DNA from: Nostoc linckia z4
GTDB lineage: Bacteria > Cyanobacteriota > Cyanobacteriia > Cyanobacteriales > Nostocaceae
NCBI RefSeq assembly: GCF_002608075.1
Contig: NZ_LAHA01000001.1
Location: forward strand, 257,013 to 321,012
DNA length: 64,000 nt
Direction of reading: 5' to 3'
Positions 35,384 through 44,655 of the stretch are shown piece after piece. Below the pieces are notes generated by a model that was given only the letters and a program-made list of their open reading frames with translations, had not been told where the DNA came from and did no database searches. Position 1 is the first letter of the stretch, and every line of letters begins with the position of its first letter. The position numbers and the translations under genes are program-made.

Positions 35384-37750
35384 TCAAAAAATATCTTTTC
35401 GCTTTTGCAAATAAAACGTTATTGCTAAATAAATAAATGCGTGCAAACATAGAATACTCCAATTTAAACTTAAATTAGACCATGTTGCTTCATAAACAGG
35501 CGTTGGTTCAAATGGTTGGGGAACTGTACTACCATCAGGTAATTTAATCGGTTCGGGAACCAATTGATTAAGATTAACTAAAGCACCGTAAGCTCCCACT
35601 GACCACCGACTGAGCATTAACCAAGATAGTTTACTAGCAATACCTTCCATTTTGAATAAAACACCAGAAAAGATAAATTGAGGAAGTAACAACAAAGGTA
35701 AAGCACTATTGGCTTGACTAGTATTTTTGACAAATGCTGACACCAATAAACCCAGACTGAAACTAGTTACAAGTGTCAAAAATGTAGTGATAATTAACCC
35801 CAATGACCAAGAAATTAATTCTGGTTCTGGTGATTTAAAAAAGAGAAAAATCACCGTTGCCATTAACAGAGTTTGTAATCCTGCTAAAATTGAGAGAATT
35901 GCCACTTTAGAAGTAAGATAAGCAAATAAACCCAAATTTACCAGCCGTTCCCGTAAATAAATTGCTGATTCTTTGACAATTTCTTGTAATGAACTAGAAA
36001 GTCCTACCCATAATGCAGCACAAGTAAAGACAAATAACACCCGCAAAGCTAAAGGTGCAAGAGTCGGATCTGGCTCTTCTCCTAATACTAAAGGGTCTTG
36101 ATTGCGGATGGCAAATGTCATTAAACTAATACTGATTGGTGCTGTTAAAAGTGCTAAAGTCAAGTTGATGCGATCGCGCTTTTGAATTTGAAAGTAACGT
36201 TGGGTCAAAATCTTCAATTGTTCCCCAAAAGAAATGCCATGACTGTGATTATTAACAATATCTGATTCTCGTAATTGAGTACCAGAATTAAGACGATTTT
36301 CGATATAGCGGCGATAATCATCTGATTGTCGGAATTTGTTAGCTTGGTCGATGATGTTTTCTGGTTTTTCTAGCTGATTATAAATATCGGCAAAGTCATC
36401 TTTAACAGCAAAAAACCGTAAACATTCATCAGGAGGGCCAAAATAACATAGCTTTCCTCCTCTACCGAGAAAGACAACGCGATCGCACAATTTAATATTC
36501 GTCGTTGCATGAGTTACTAAAATAACCGTGCGTCCCTCATCGGCTAATTTGCGTAACAGCTGCATCATTTTTTTATCCAATCCAGGATCGAGTCCAGAAG
36601 TTGGTTCATCCAAGAAAAACAACTTCGGATCGGCTAGTAATTCCACCCCAATGCTTACCCGCTTGCGCTGTCCTCCACTTAGTTGAGACACCTTAGCATC
36701 CCGACGATGGGACATTTCTACATCTTGTAAAGTCTTTTCCACCACCTGAGTGACATTAATATCTGGTGGTAGTCGCAGCTTGGCGGCGTAGGTAAGAACT
36801 TCAGACACGGTGAGTTCTTGGTGAATAATATCGTCTTGGGGTACATAACCAATGTGGGTGCGGTACATGTTGAAATTGTTCCGCAAATTTTCACCATTTA
36901 AATAAACTACACCTTGGGTTGTTTGCTCTACTCCCAATAGCGTCCTCATCAAAGTTGACTTTCCAGCACCACTTCCCCCCACCAAGGCGACAAACTGTCC
37001 CGGTTCAATGGGTATAGAAATATCATCCAATCGCCGCTTGTCTCGATCTTGGATTACTAGATTGCAAGCATCCAAGCGAATTTTATTTCCGCGATCGAGT
37101 ATTTGTAACTCATCGCCACGCAACACCAGTGTAAATGGGCCGATGCGAATTGTTGTTCCTGCTGACAATACAGCAGTACCATTGACTTTTTGCCCATTGA
37201 CAAAAACACCATTGGTACTATAGTCCCGCAGAATATAACGCCCTTGAGCGTCCGTATCAATTGTGGCGTGACGGCGAGAAACAGTAGGGGCTTCTAGAGG
37301 TAAAGTAGCATTGACATCGCGACCGAGTAAAATCGACCGATTTTTCAGAGAAATTCTTTGTAATTGCTGCTTATTGTTCGTTGAAGTCTGGGTTTGATTA
37401 TAGTATGTGAGTACTATTTGGTCTTGAGAGTTTTGACCGATGCGGATTTCCGTGCCGTTTTTCAGGCTATAGCCGGATTCTGGAGTGATGCGAGTCTCAT
37501 TGATATAAAGCCCATTGGTACTAGGTTTTTCACCATTTCCGTCATAAATGCGATAGTCTTCGCCATCTTTACGTAAAAGGGCTTGATATCTGCCTACAAG
37601 TTGCCAATCTACAAGGACAACCAAATCGGCAAAAGCGCGATCGCGCCCTAATATGTGTTGTTGCTCCCTGAGTTCAAAGTATAAAATTATTCCTTTATTT
37701 TCTAGTTTTAAATAAGAATTTACACTTGTAATATTTTTGCCTACACTCAT
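35384..37750 (-). CDS. FHA-domain ABC transporter, ATP-binding plus permease (ABCG-like)
   Basis: A 788-residue half-transporter. Two FHA domains come first (about residues 30-115 and 135-215; the second has LGRDVNATL and TVSRRHATID with the pThr-binding Arg-x-x-His). An ABC domain follows: Walker A GGSGAGKST (about 258), LSGGQRKRVSIG, Walker B LFFLDEPTSGLD and switch VTHAT. The C-terminal 260 residues form six membrane segments of the ABC-2 type. FHA domains bind phosphothreonine, and two Ser/Thr kinases flank it, so phospho-regulation of transport is a reasonable inference. Cargo is unknown. Confidence 0.92.
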   Translation of the reverse strand: MSVGKNITSVNSYLKLENKGIILYFELREQQHILGRDRAFADLVVLVDWQLVGRYQALLRKDGEDYRIYDGNGEKPSTNGLYINETRITPESGYSLKNGTEIRIGQNSQDQIVLTYYNQTQTSTNNKQQLQRISLKNRSILLGRDVNATLPLEAPTVSRRHATIDTDAQGRYILRDYSTNGVFVNGQKVNGTAVLSAGTTIRIGPFTLVLRGDELQILDRGNKIRLDACNLVIQDRDKRRLDDISIPIEPGQFVALVGGSGAGKSTLMRTLLGVEQTTQGVVYLNGENLRNNFNMYRTHIGYVPQDDIIHQELTVSEVLTYAAKLRLPPDINVTQVVEKTLQDVEMSHRRDAKVSQLSGGQRKRVSIGVELLADPKLFFLDEPTSGLDPGLDKKMMQLLRKLADEGRTVILVTHATTNIKLCDRVVFLGRGGKLCYFGPPDECLRFFAVKDDFADIYNQLEKPENIIDQANKFRQSDDYRRYIENRLNSGTQLRESDIVNNHSHGISFGEQLKILTQRYFQIQKRDRINLTLALLTAPISISLMTFAIRNQDPLVLGEEPDPTLAPLALRVLFVFTCAALWVGLSSSLQEIVKESAIYLRERLVNLGLFAYLTSKVAILSILAGLQTLLMATVIFLFFKSPEPELISWSLGLIITTFLTLVTSFSLGLLVSAFVKNTSQANSALPLLLLPQFIFSGVLFKMEGIASKLSWLMLSRWSVGAYGALVNLNQLVPEPIKLPDGSTVPQPFEPTPVYEATWSNLSLNWSILCLHAFIYLAITFYLQKRKDIF

Positions 37751-37955
37751 AAACTTAAGTTGATTTCAAAATGTTTAATTAATGATTTTCCAGAGCAGAT
37801 GTACTAAAGCCACATCACCCGTTACCAACAAACACAAGGCAAGTCCCTATTTCCTTTTACACACTTCTTTGTCTCCTACACCCCCACATCCAATACGGAT
37901 CGGATAAACAGTATGAACTTCCCTTGTGGTCTGGGAAAAAGTTAAGGGGTAAAAA

Positions 37956-38156
37956 ATGTATTTGAAACCTTTCCCCTTTCCCCTTCCCCCTTTACCCTTT
38001 ACCCTTTCCCCTTTCCCCTTTCCCCTTTACCCTTTCCCCTTTCCCCTTTCCCCTTTCCCCTTTCCCCTTTCCCCTTTCCCCTTCCCCCTTTACCCTTTCC
38101 CCTTCCCCCTTTCCCCTTTACCCTTTCCCCTTTACCCTTTACCCTTTACCCTTTAA
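37956..38156. repeat. CCCTTTCCCC tandem repeat
   Basis: About 20 copies of a CCCTTTCCCC/CCCTTTACCC unit over 190 bases. The right edge CCTTTAACCGAACTGTATTG (38150-38169) resembles the terminal repeat of the MITE-like element beside corA. The frames that stay open here are not genes. Confidence 0.88.
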
Positions 38157-38282
38157 CCGAACTGTATTGCCCCCACACCCATGTTTCTTAAAAGAATATT
38201 GTCATGAGAAATAGCAGGTTAAGCCAAAAATAAGGAAAATATCTAAGGTACATTGATAAGAGGCGCACGCTGGTAAGTTTTC

Positions 38283-40094
38283 ATGACAACAACGCTGCTA
38301 AACAATCGCTATCAAGTTATCCAGGTAATTGGTGCTGGTGGGTTTGGCGAAACTTTACTCGCAGAAGATACTCACATGCCTTCTCGGCGTCGCTGCGTAA
38401 TTAAGCAACTCAAACCGATAACCAATAATGACCCCCAAACCTACCAAATAATCCAAGAACGGTTTAAAAGAGAAGCAGCAACCTTAGAGTATTTGGGTGA
38501 AAGTTGTAACCAAATTCCCAAACTTTATGCTTATTTTTCTGAGAATGGGCAATTTTACCTCGTCCAAGAATGGATTCACGGCCAAACTCTGACAAAAATT
38601 ATTGAAGCCAAAGGATTTGAGAGTGAAACTGTTGTTCGAGAAATCCTGTTGAGTCTGCTGCCAGTTTTAGATTATGTCCACAGCAAAGGCATTATTCACC
38701 GGGATATCAAACCAGAAAACATCATTATCCGTTCTGTTGATGGCAAACCAGTATTGATTGATTTTGGTGCAGTCAAAGAAACCATTCGTTCCGTGGTGGC
38801 TACTCCAGGATACCCCACGCGATCGCTCGTTATTGGTACGCCTGGTTATATGCCTAGCGAACAAGCAGTTGGGCGTCCAGTTTATGCCACTGATATCTAC
38901 AGCTTGGGTTTGACGGCTGTTTATCTGCTAACTGGCAAACACCCGCAAGAACTACAAACCGATTTGCAAACAGGCGAAATCCTTTGGCAGCAGCAAGCGC
39001 CTCACGTCTCTGCCCAATTGGCTGCGGTACTCAATCAGACAATTAAGCCTCATGCAGGCGATCGCTACAGTACTGCTAGTAAAATGTTATACGCCTTGCG
39101 GTCTTCTAGTGACATTTCTCCACAGCCACCAACAACTGCTAACACACTCAGCTTATCTCCCCCTCATACGTCAACTCGACAAACCCAGCCCTTATTTTCT
39201 CCCCCAAAAACTCCAATTACTCACGGATCTTCTCAGGCTGGAAACTGGCAAAAACCTGCTGTGATTTTTGGTAGTTTGCTCATAGGCGGCTTAATTGGTG
39301 CAGTTGCAATTTTTGGCATGACTCGCCAGCAACAGTTACAGACAAACATAGCCACCAGTCCTACTTCCTCTCCAGAATCTCAGCCAACTCCTACATTTAC
39401 CAATCCACCCATTTCTTCCCGACCTTCTCCAGTGCCAGTAGTACCCACTCCACCACCACAACCACAAATAACTCCTGAAATACCAGCTTTTAATCCGCCA
39501 GTTGTATCCACGCCACAACCAGACAACGAACCTGTATTTACACAGACTCCAACACCACAGCCAGAACCAGAGAATCAAGTTCCGCTGTCCACACCAGAAG
39601 TACCTTCCACACCACAGAAAAAGCCCCTCAGCAAATTAGCTGCAACTGCCAGGAAACAACAAGTTCCCGCATTTCCCACAGGCACATCCAGAAATGTTGT
39701 CGAATCTGCCCTCGGCAAACCAACAAGAGATTTAAGGGGTGCTTGGGGTAATACCCGTGCTGTTGTTTACAAACTCGTACCAAACAAAATAGACCTTGGC
39801 TACTTATTCGATCGCAATTCTCAAGTCCTGCGTCAAACTGAGGTATCTTTTGCTGATACCGTAGAACCACAGCTAATGCAGTCTACTCTCAATCAACTCT
39901 TGAATGGGCAAGCCACTGAAGATATCAAACAGGGACTAAGACAGGTACAGCAAGGCCAGTCCGACAATTTTAGTTTCAAAAATGGTTCCGTTAAGGGCCA
40001 GATTATTCGCCAAGAATGTAATTTTATTTACATTAGTATTTGGGATGAAGATTTACATGATTTTGTAAATCCGTCTACAGGTAAAAAATGTTGA
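38283..40094 (+). CDS. Ser/Thr protein kinase with Pro-rich linker
   Basis: A 603-residue Hanks-type kinase, paralogous to the kinase at 33.5 kb. Kinase motifs: GAGGFGE, Lys41, HRDIKPEN (139-146), DFG (160-162). A membrane segment (AVIFGSLLIGGLIGAVAIFGM, about 323-343) is followed by a long Pro/Thr/Ser linker and a C-terminal domain of about 140 residues (FPTGTSRNVVESALGKPTRD, VEPQLMQSTLNQLLNG, and IWDEDLHDFVNPSTGKKC). The C-terminal domain differs from that of the other kinase, so the two probably sense different signals. Confidence 0.9.
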   Translation: MTTTLLNNRYQVIQVIGAGGFGETLLAEDTHMPSRRRCVIKQLKPITNNDPQTYQIIQERFKREAATLEYLGESCNQIPKLYAYFSENGQFYLVQEWIHGQTLTKIIEAKGFESETVVREILLSLLPVLDYVHSKGIIHRDIKPENIIIRSVDGKPVLIDFGAVKETIRSVVATPGYPTRSLVIGTPGYMPSEQAVGRPVYATDIYSLGLTAVYLLTGKHPQELQTDLQTGEILWQQQAPHVSAQLAAVLNQTIKPHAGDRYSTASKMLYALRSSSDISPQPPTTANTLSLSPPHTSTRQTQPLFSPPKTPITHGSSQAGNWQKPAVIFGSLLIGGLIGAVAIFGMTRQQQLQTNIATSPTSSPESQPTPTFTNPPISSRPSPVPVVPTPPPQPQITPEIPAFNPPVVSTPQPDNEPVFTQTPTPQPEPENQVPLSTPEVPSTPQKKPLSKLAATARKQQVPAFPTGTSRNVVESALGKPTRDLRGAWGNTRAVVYKLVPNKIDLGYLFDRNSQVLRQTEVSFADTVEPQLMQSTLNQLLNGQATEDIKQGLRQVQQGQSDNFSFKNGSVKGQIIRQECNFIYISIWDEDLHDFVNPSTGKKC

Positions 40095-40474
40095 TTTCCA
40101 ATAAAATTTTTGTATCTCACAACACAGATACAGTATTCAACATCACAGTTAAAAACACCAGTTTTTTGAGCTAAAATCCGCACAATTTCAGTCTCCCCAA
40201 GCACAAAAACTAGATTTTTAAGATTAGTAAATTTGGCTTCGATATTTTGGAAATAAACTCATAAAATTCTATTTTTCCCATAGCTCATACCCCATGCCCA
40301 ATAACCGATACCCGATGCTCCATACCCCTTTTCAATTCTGAATCATCATAAAGTTATAAATACCATTATTAAGTTTTTAATAATACTTGTCTCAGGTTCC
40401 ACATTCATGTCGTAAATTGCGATCGAAATTGTGTAATCTGAAAACAGCTAAGCTAATGATTCTTTTGAGGTCTG
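40095..40474. other. Intergenic, no gene seen
   Basis: AT-rich non-coding sequence with a short ATGCCCAATAACCGATACCCGATGC repeat near 40290-40325. No RNA gene or clear promoter recognised. Confidence 0.6.
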
Positions 40475-40693
40475 ATGACTCCTACAATTATGCGTCAGCT
40501 TTGGTCTGTGGTTGAAACCGCCCAAGCGAAGATCCTCTTACAACTTGATGATGCTAGCTTGGTGCAGTGGTTGGTGAAACAAACAGCAACGCAAATTTTG
40601 TTAAATTCCCACGAAACTGATTTTCTCAGCCACTACATTCAATCCCGGCTAGCACTCATACGTGATATTGCTCACGAACGTCAGTGTGGATAA
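40475..40693 (+). CDS. Small conserved cyanobacterial protein
   Basis: A 72-residue protein, mostly helical, with LWSVVETAQAKILLQLDDASLVQWLVKQ and a closing HYIQSRLALIRDIAHER. It looks like a small folded domain and I have the impression of similar unnamed proteins in other cyanobacteria. GAGG at 40467-40470 precedes the ATG closely; the second ATG (40490) is an alternative. Function unknown. Confidence 0.65.
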   Translation: MTPTIMRQLWSVVETAQAKILLQLDDASLVQWLVKQTATQILLNSHETDFLSHYIQSRLALIRDIAHERQCG

Positions 40694-40756
40694 AAGCAAA
40701 ATCATTAAATTTAGAATTCAGAATTCAGAACTTAGAATTCAGAATTCAGACTTTTT

Positions 40757-41968
40757 TCAAGCTCGACTTGTTTGGGGAAAATAACCTTCCACTAAACAGT
40801 CTGAGCCTATTACCCGCCAACGAACGCGTTCCAAAGACAGTGCCTGAGTCATAGTAGTAAAACCTAAATCGCCGACGGGCGTGGGAGCAATGCTACCTCC
40901 AATGATTTTTGGGGCAATAAACGCTAAAACTTTTTGCACTGCTCCTTGAGCGATCGCACTCGCAGCTAAAGTACTACCACACTCCCACAACACACTACAA
41001 AAACCCCGTTCATATAAGTACGCCATTGCTCGATCTGGTGTAAGCGATGCCAGTTCCACTACCTCCACCCCTTGTTTAAACAACAGTTGTTGAAAATCAG
41101 GGTTAGCACCTTCCTCTGTCAACACTAAAGTAGGTGCATCCGCAGTTTGCCACAGATGGGCATTTTCCGGTAAGTTAAGACGGCGACTCATGACCACCCG
41201 CAAGGGATTATGTACCCCCACTTGATGGCTAGTTAAATAAGGATTATCCAGTCGTACTGTATTACCGCCAACAATTACAGCATCACAAGCCGCCCGCAAC
41301 TGATGTACCTCAGTGCGCGAATCTTGACTTGTTACCCAAGCACTGTGACCAGAGGTAGTAGCAATTTTGCCATCTAAAGTCATGGCATATTTTAAAATTC
41401 CCAACGGTCGTTTGTAGAGAATGCGATGAACAAAACCTTCATTTAGCTGACGACAAGCCTCTTGTTCTACTCCCACCAGCACCTCAATCCCAGCAGCACG
41501 TAAGCGAGCAATACCTCCTCCAGCCACCAGTGGATTAGGATCGACCATACCCACCACCACCTTTGCCACCCCTGCTTTAACCAAGGCTTCCGAACAAGGG
41601 GGAGTGCGTCCGTAGTGATTGCAAGGTTCAAGACTGACATAGATTGTTGCGCCTTGGGCCCGAACTCCTGCTGCTTTCAAGGCAAACACTTCTGCATGAG
41701 GCTCACCTGCACGAGGATGAAATCCTTCCCCGACAATTTCGCCATCTTTAACAATCACTGCTCCCACTAGCGGATTTGGTGAAGTACGCCCCAAAGCACG
41801 GCGAGCAAGTTCCAAACACCGCTGCATCATGCGAGAGTCAAAGTCAGTTCCTACTTTTTCCTTCGGCGGTGAATCCCCATCGGTATTAGGCCGCATGAGA
41901 AATGTATTTTCCTGAGAGTAATTGGGTAGGGATGCATCCGCTTGAACGACCACTGGGAAATTATCCAT
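40757..41968 (-). CDS. ribD: Bifunctional riboflavin biosynthesis deaminase/reductase
   Basis: RibD deaminates the pyrimidine intermediate and then reduces its ribosyl group in riboflavin synthesis. The N-terminal zinc deaminase has HAEVFAL and the Cys motif PCNHYGRTPPCSEAL. The reductase half contains KYAMTLDGKIATTSGHSAWV, AVIVGGNTVRLDNP and IGGSIAPTPVGD. The frame can start at 42022, but that adds a Cys/Val-rich stretch not typical of the family; I take the ATG at 41968 (403 residues), though a later start near MMQRCLELA is close to some homologues. Confidence 0.93.
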   Translation of the reverse strand: MDNFPVVVQADASLPNYSQENTFLMRPNTDGDSPPKEKVGTDFDSRMMQRCLELARRALGRTSPNPLVGAVIVKDGEIVGEGFHPRAGEPHAEVFALKAAGVRAQGATIYVSLEPCNHYGRTPPCSEALVKAGVAKVVVGMVDPNPLVAGGGIARLRAAGIEVLVGVEQEACRQLNEGFVHRILYKRPLGILKYAMTLDGKIATTSGHSAWVTSQDSRTEVHQLRAACDAVIVGGNTVRLDNPYLTSHQVGVHNPLRVVMSRRLNLPENAHLWQTADAPTLVLTEEGANPDFQQLLFKQGVEVVELASLTPDRAMAYLYERGFCSVLWECGSTLAASAIAQGAVQKVLAFIAPKIIGGSIAPTPVGDLGFTTMTQALSLERVRWRVIGSDCLVEGYFPQTSRA

Positions 41969-42310
41969 AATTTTAGGCAACACTGTTAGTATTCTGCACA
42001 CATGGGCGCAGACTCTTGGCAAGAGAATCGCGCTTTGCTCCTGATAATTAAACAGAGTTATATCCAGGCGCTATTTGGCTGTCTTAACTTGCATCAGCCT
42101 GTAATATTTACATTTCACTTTAGCTTGAATCTATAACAATTCTCATTTGAATGAGACACGCTCCTACAAAGATTTGTACTATTTTCTCGACACTAGGCAA
42201 TAATTTGAGAATTTTAGGGTTATCTAAATCACAACTTCGGTGACTCAGGACTCAGTTTGGGATAGAGTATTGTGTGTGCCAACTTAGATCGCCACCTGAT
42301 GGAGACTGCA

Positions 42311-42646
42311 ATGAGTAAGGCTGTAATCACCGTAACTGATGCTGATTTTGAAACCCAAGTGTTAAAAGCCGAGCAGCCTGTATTAGTTTACTTTTGGGCT
42401 TCTTGGTGTGGGCCTTGTCAATTAATGTCGCCCATGATTAACTCAGCTGCCAGTGCTTATAGCGATCGCCTCAAAGTCGTTAAAATGGAAATTGACCCCA
42501 ACCCACTCACAGTTAAACAGTACCAAGTGGAAGGAGTCCCCGCCCTCAGGCTAATTCAAGGAGAAAAACTACTAGAATCCACAGAGGGAGTTATCGGGAA
42601 AGAAAAATTACTCAGCCTTTTAGCCAAGCATTTAGATACTAATTAG
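42311..42646 (+). CDS. Thioredoxin family protein
   Basis: A 111-residue thioredoxin with active site WCGPC (Cys33 and Cys36), the buried Asp of TDADFETQV and cis-Pro motif GVPALRL. It keeps disulfide reducing power in the cytoplasm. GGAGA at 42301-42305 places the start at the ATG 42311; the longer frame from a GTG at 42272 is less likely. Confidence 0.9.
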   Translation: MSKAVITVTDADFETQVLKAEQPVLVYFWASWCGPCQLMSPMINSAASAYSDRLKVVKMEIDPNPLTVKQYQVEGVPALRLIQGEKLLESTEGVIGKEKLLSLLAKHLDTN

Positions 42647-43044
42647 TCATTAGTCAATAGTCATTGGTCATTAGTCCTTTGACTAATGACAAAGTATAAA
42701 GTCTCTTATCAAGTTTCCTCTGATAGGGTAAAAATTCGCCGTGTTACGCGAGCGTCTATTTTCCTATCTCCTATTATTACGAGGAAGCAAGCCAGTAAGG
42801 AAACTCCAAAAAATAAATTATTTCCGTTAAAGTGTTGACCGTTGACTGTTGACTGTTAACTGTGAACCGTCAACAGCGAACAGTCTTCTATGGAATAGTT
42901 TTTTAATTGGAAGTCCCTAACAACTCTCCATCAATAGATAGATACAGAACTTTGTAACAACAGACAAATAAATAATGACCAATGACCAATGACTAATGAC
43001 TAATGACCAATGACCAATGACCAATGACCAATGACTAATGACCA
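42647..43044. repeat. Repeat-rich gap: hairpin element and AATGACC array
   Basis: After the thioredoxin stop come AGTCATTAGTC units, then a hairpin element (42797-42890, see findings), then AATGACC/TAATGACC heptamers from about 42972 to the next start codon. No gene. Confidence 0.8.
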
Positions 43045-44283
43045 ATGACTAATATACAGTTTGCAAAACGTTTACAACCCCTACAATCCAATGTATTTGC
43101 GGATATGGATAGAGCCAAAGCACTTGCTTTGGCTGCTGGAGTCCAGCTAATTGATTTGTCTTTGGGGTCTTCTGATTTACCAGCCGAGGCACATGTTATT
43201 GAGGCCATCGCCCAATCTCTTCACGATCGCACTACCCACGGCTATCTATTATTTAATGGTACTCAAGGCTTTCGGGAAGCCGCAGCCAACTGGTACGAAC
43301 AAAAATTTGGCATCAAAGTCGATCCGCAAACTGAGGTGCTACCCTTAATTGGTTCTCAAGAAGGTACCGCCCATTTACCCTTAGCATTGCTCAATCCTGG
43401 AGATTTTGCCCTGTTGCTCGATCCTGGTTACCCTTCCCATGCTGGAGGAGTCTATCTCGCAAGTGGGCAAATCTACTCAATGCCACTTAGGGAAGAAAAC
43501 GGTTTTTTACCAGTGTTTGCTGATATTCCCGCCCCAGTCCTGGCTCAGTCCCGGATGATGGTGTTAAGTTATCCCCACAATCCCACAGCTGCCATCGCTC
43601 CTTTATCTTTCTTCCAAGAAGCTGTGGCCTTCTGTCAGCAACACAATCTCGCCTTGGTTCACGATTTCCCCTACGTGGATTTGGTATTTGAACAGACTGG
43701 CGACTGGGAGAAAAACCTTCCCAATCCAAAATCCAAAATCCAAAATCCAAAATCCCTAGTCCCTTCTATCTTGCAAGCCGATCCACAAAAAAGCATTTCA
43801 ATTGAATTTTTTACCCTTTCTAAGTCCTACAATATGGGCGGCTTCCGTATTGGCTACGCCATTGGCAATGCCCAATTAATCAATGCGTTACGCCAAGTAA
43901 AAGCTGCTGTTGATTTTAACCAGTATCGGGGAATTTTAAATGGGGCGATCGCTGCCTTGACTGGCCCTCAAGCTGGGGTTAAAACTGCTGTTGCTACGTT
44001 CCAGCAGCGCCGTGATGCTTTCATTACTGCTTTACACCGCATTGGCTGGAATGTTCCCACTCCCCAGGCCACAATGTACATCTGGGCAAAGTTGCCTTCA
44101 CCTTGGAGTCAAAACTCCATAGAATTTTGCACTCAGCTAGTCAAACAAACTGGTGTAGCTGCTTCTCCAGGTGCGGGTTTTGGTAAATCCGGCGAGGGAT
44201 ATGTCCGCTTTGCTTTGGTGCATGAGCCATCTTTGCTAGAAACTGCTGTGGAAAGAATGGCTAAGTTCTTAAATTCAAACTGA
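43045..44283 (+). CDS. PLP-dependent aminotransferase, LL-diaminopimelate aminotransferase-like
   Basis: A 412-residue fold-type I aminotransferase. It has SLGSSDLPAEAHV, GSQEGTAHLPLALLNPGD, LSYPHNPTAA, and the PLP-Lys motif TLSKSYNMGGFRIGYA (about residue 269), ending with the conserved FGKSGEGYVRFAL. Overall it resembles LL-diaminopimelate aminotransferases that act in the lysine pathway with DapB, but substrate is not certain. Near residues 227-240 is a short insert (NPKSKIQNPKSL) encoded by ATCCAAA repeats (43720-43756). The ATG lies inside the AATGACC repeat, so the start may be a repeat-made start. Confidence 0.85.
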   Translation: MTNIQFAKRLQPLQSNVFADMDRAKALALAAGVQLIDLSLGSSDLPAEAHVIEAIAQSLHDRTTHGYLLFNGTQGFREAAANWYEQKFGIKVDPQTEVLPLIGSQEGTAHLPLALLNPGDFALLLDPGYPSHAGGVYLASGQIYSMPLREENGFLPVFADIPAPVLAQSRMMVLSYPHNPTAAIAPLSFFQEAVAFCQQHNLALVHDFPYVDLVFEQTGDWEKNLPNPKSKIQNPKSLVPSILQADPQKSISIEFFTLSKSYNMGGFRIGYAIGNAQLINALRQVKAAVDFNQYRGILNGAIAALTGPQAGVKTAVATFQQRRDAFITALHRIGWNVPTPQATMYIWAKLPSPWSQNSIEFCTQLVKQTGVAASPGAGFGKSGEGYVRFALVHEPSLLETAVERMAKFLNSN

Positions 44284-44304
44284 ATGCTAAGCATTTTTTA
44301 GATG

Positions 44305-44338
44305 GGGTAGTACAGTTGTGCTGTGCTACCCAGTTTTT
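44305..44338 (+). terminator. Terminator after aminotransferase gene
   Basis: GGGTAGTACAG (44305-44315) pairs with CTGTGCTACCC (44321-44331), followed by TTTTT. It uses the same stem as the terminator at 11541. Confidence 0.75.
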
Positions 44339-44655
44339 ACGTATATATACTAAAATTAAAAGACAATTTTTTACGTATTTTATAACACGACAACTTTCTA
44401 GTCAATTAAGTAACTATACATAAGTTTTTAGAAAAATATTCGTCATCATTTTACCGATAATCAACACGAACTTCACCCAATCAAGTCTCTCTGTTTCTTA
44501 AACTGGGTTTGTATGTTCAGCTACCAGAAACGGCTAACAATACAATTGTGTTCCTAAGCAGCAGTATTGCCACAAAGCCTGTAGCCAAGACAGTCCAAGC
44601 CTAGAAATAGCAGTAGTTTAAACCTTAACTTCTAAACTGACGGAGACTTAAAAAA

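Noticed and set aside
37956..38156. Plus-strand open frame of 66 codons rich in Pro/Phe/Leu
   Set aside because: It is a translation of the CCCTTTCCCC repeat in an open frame.
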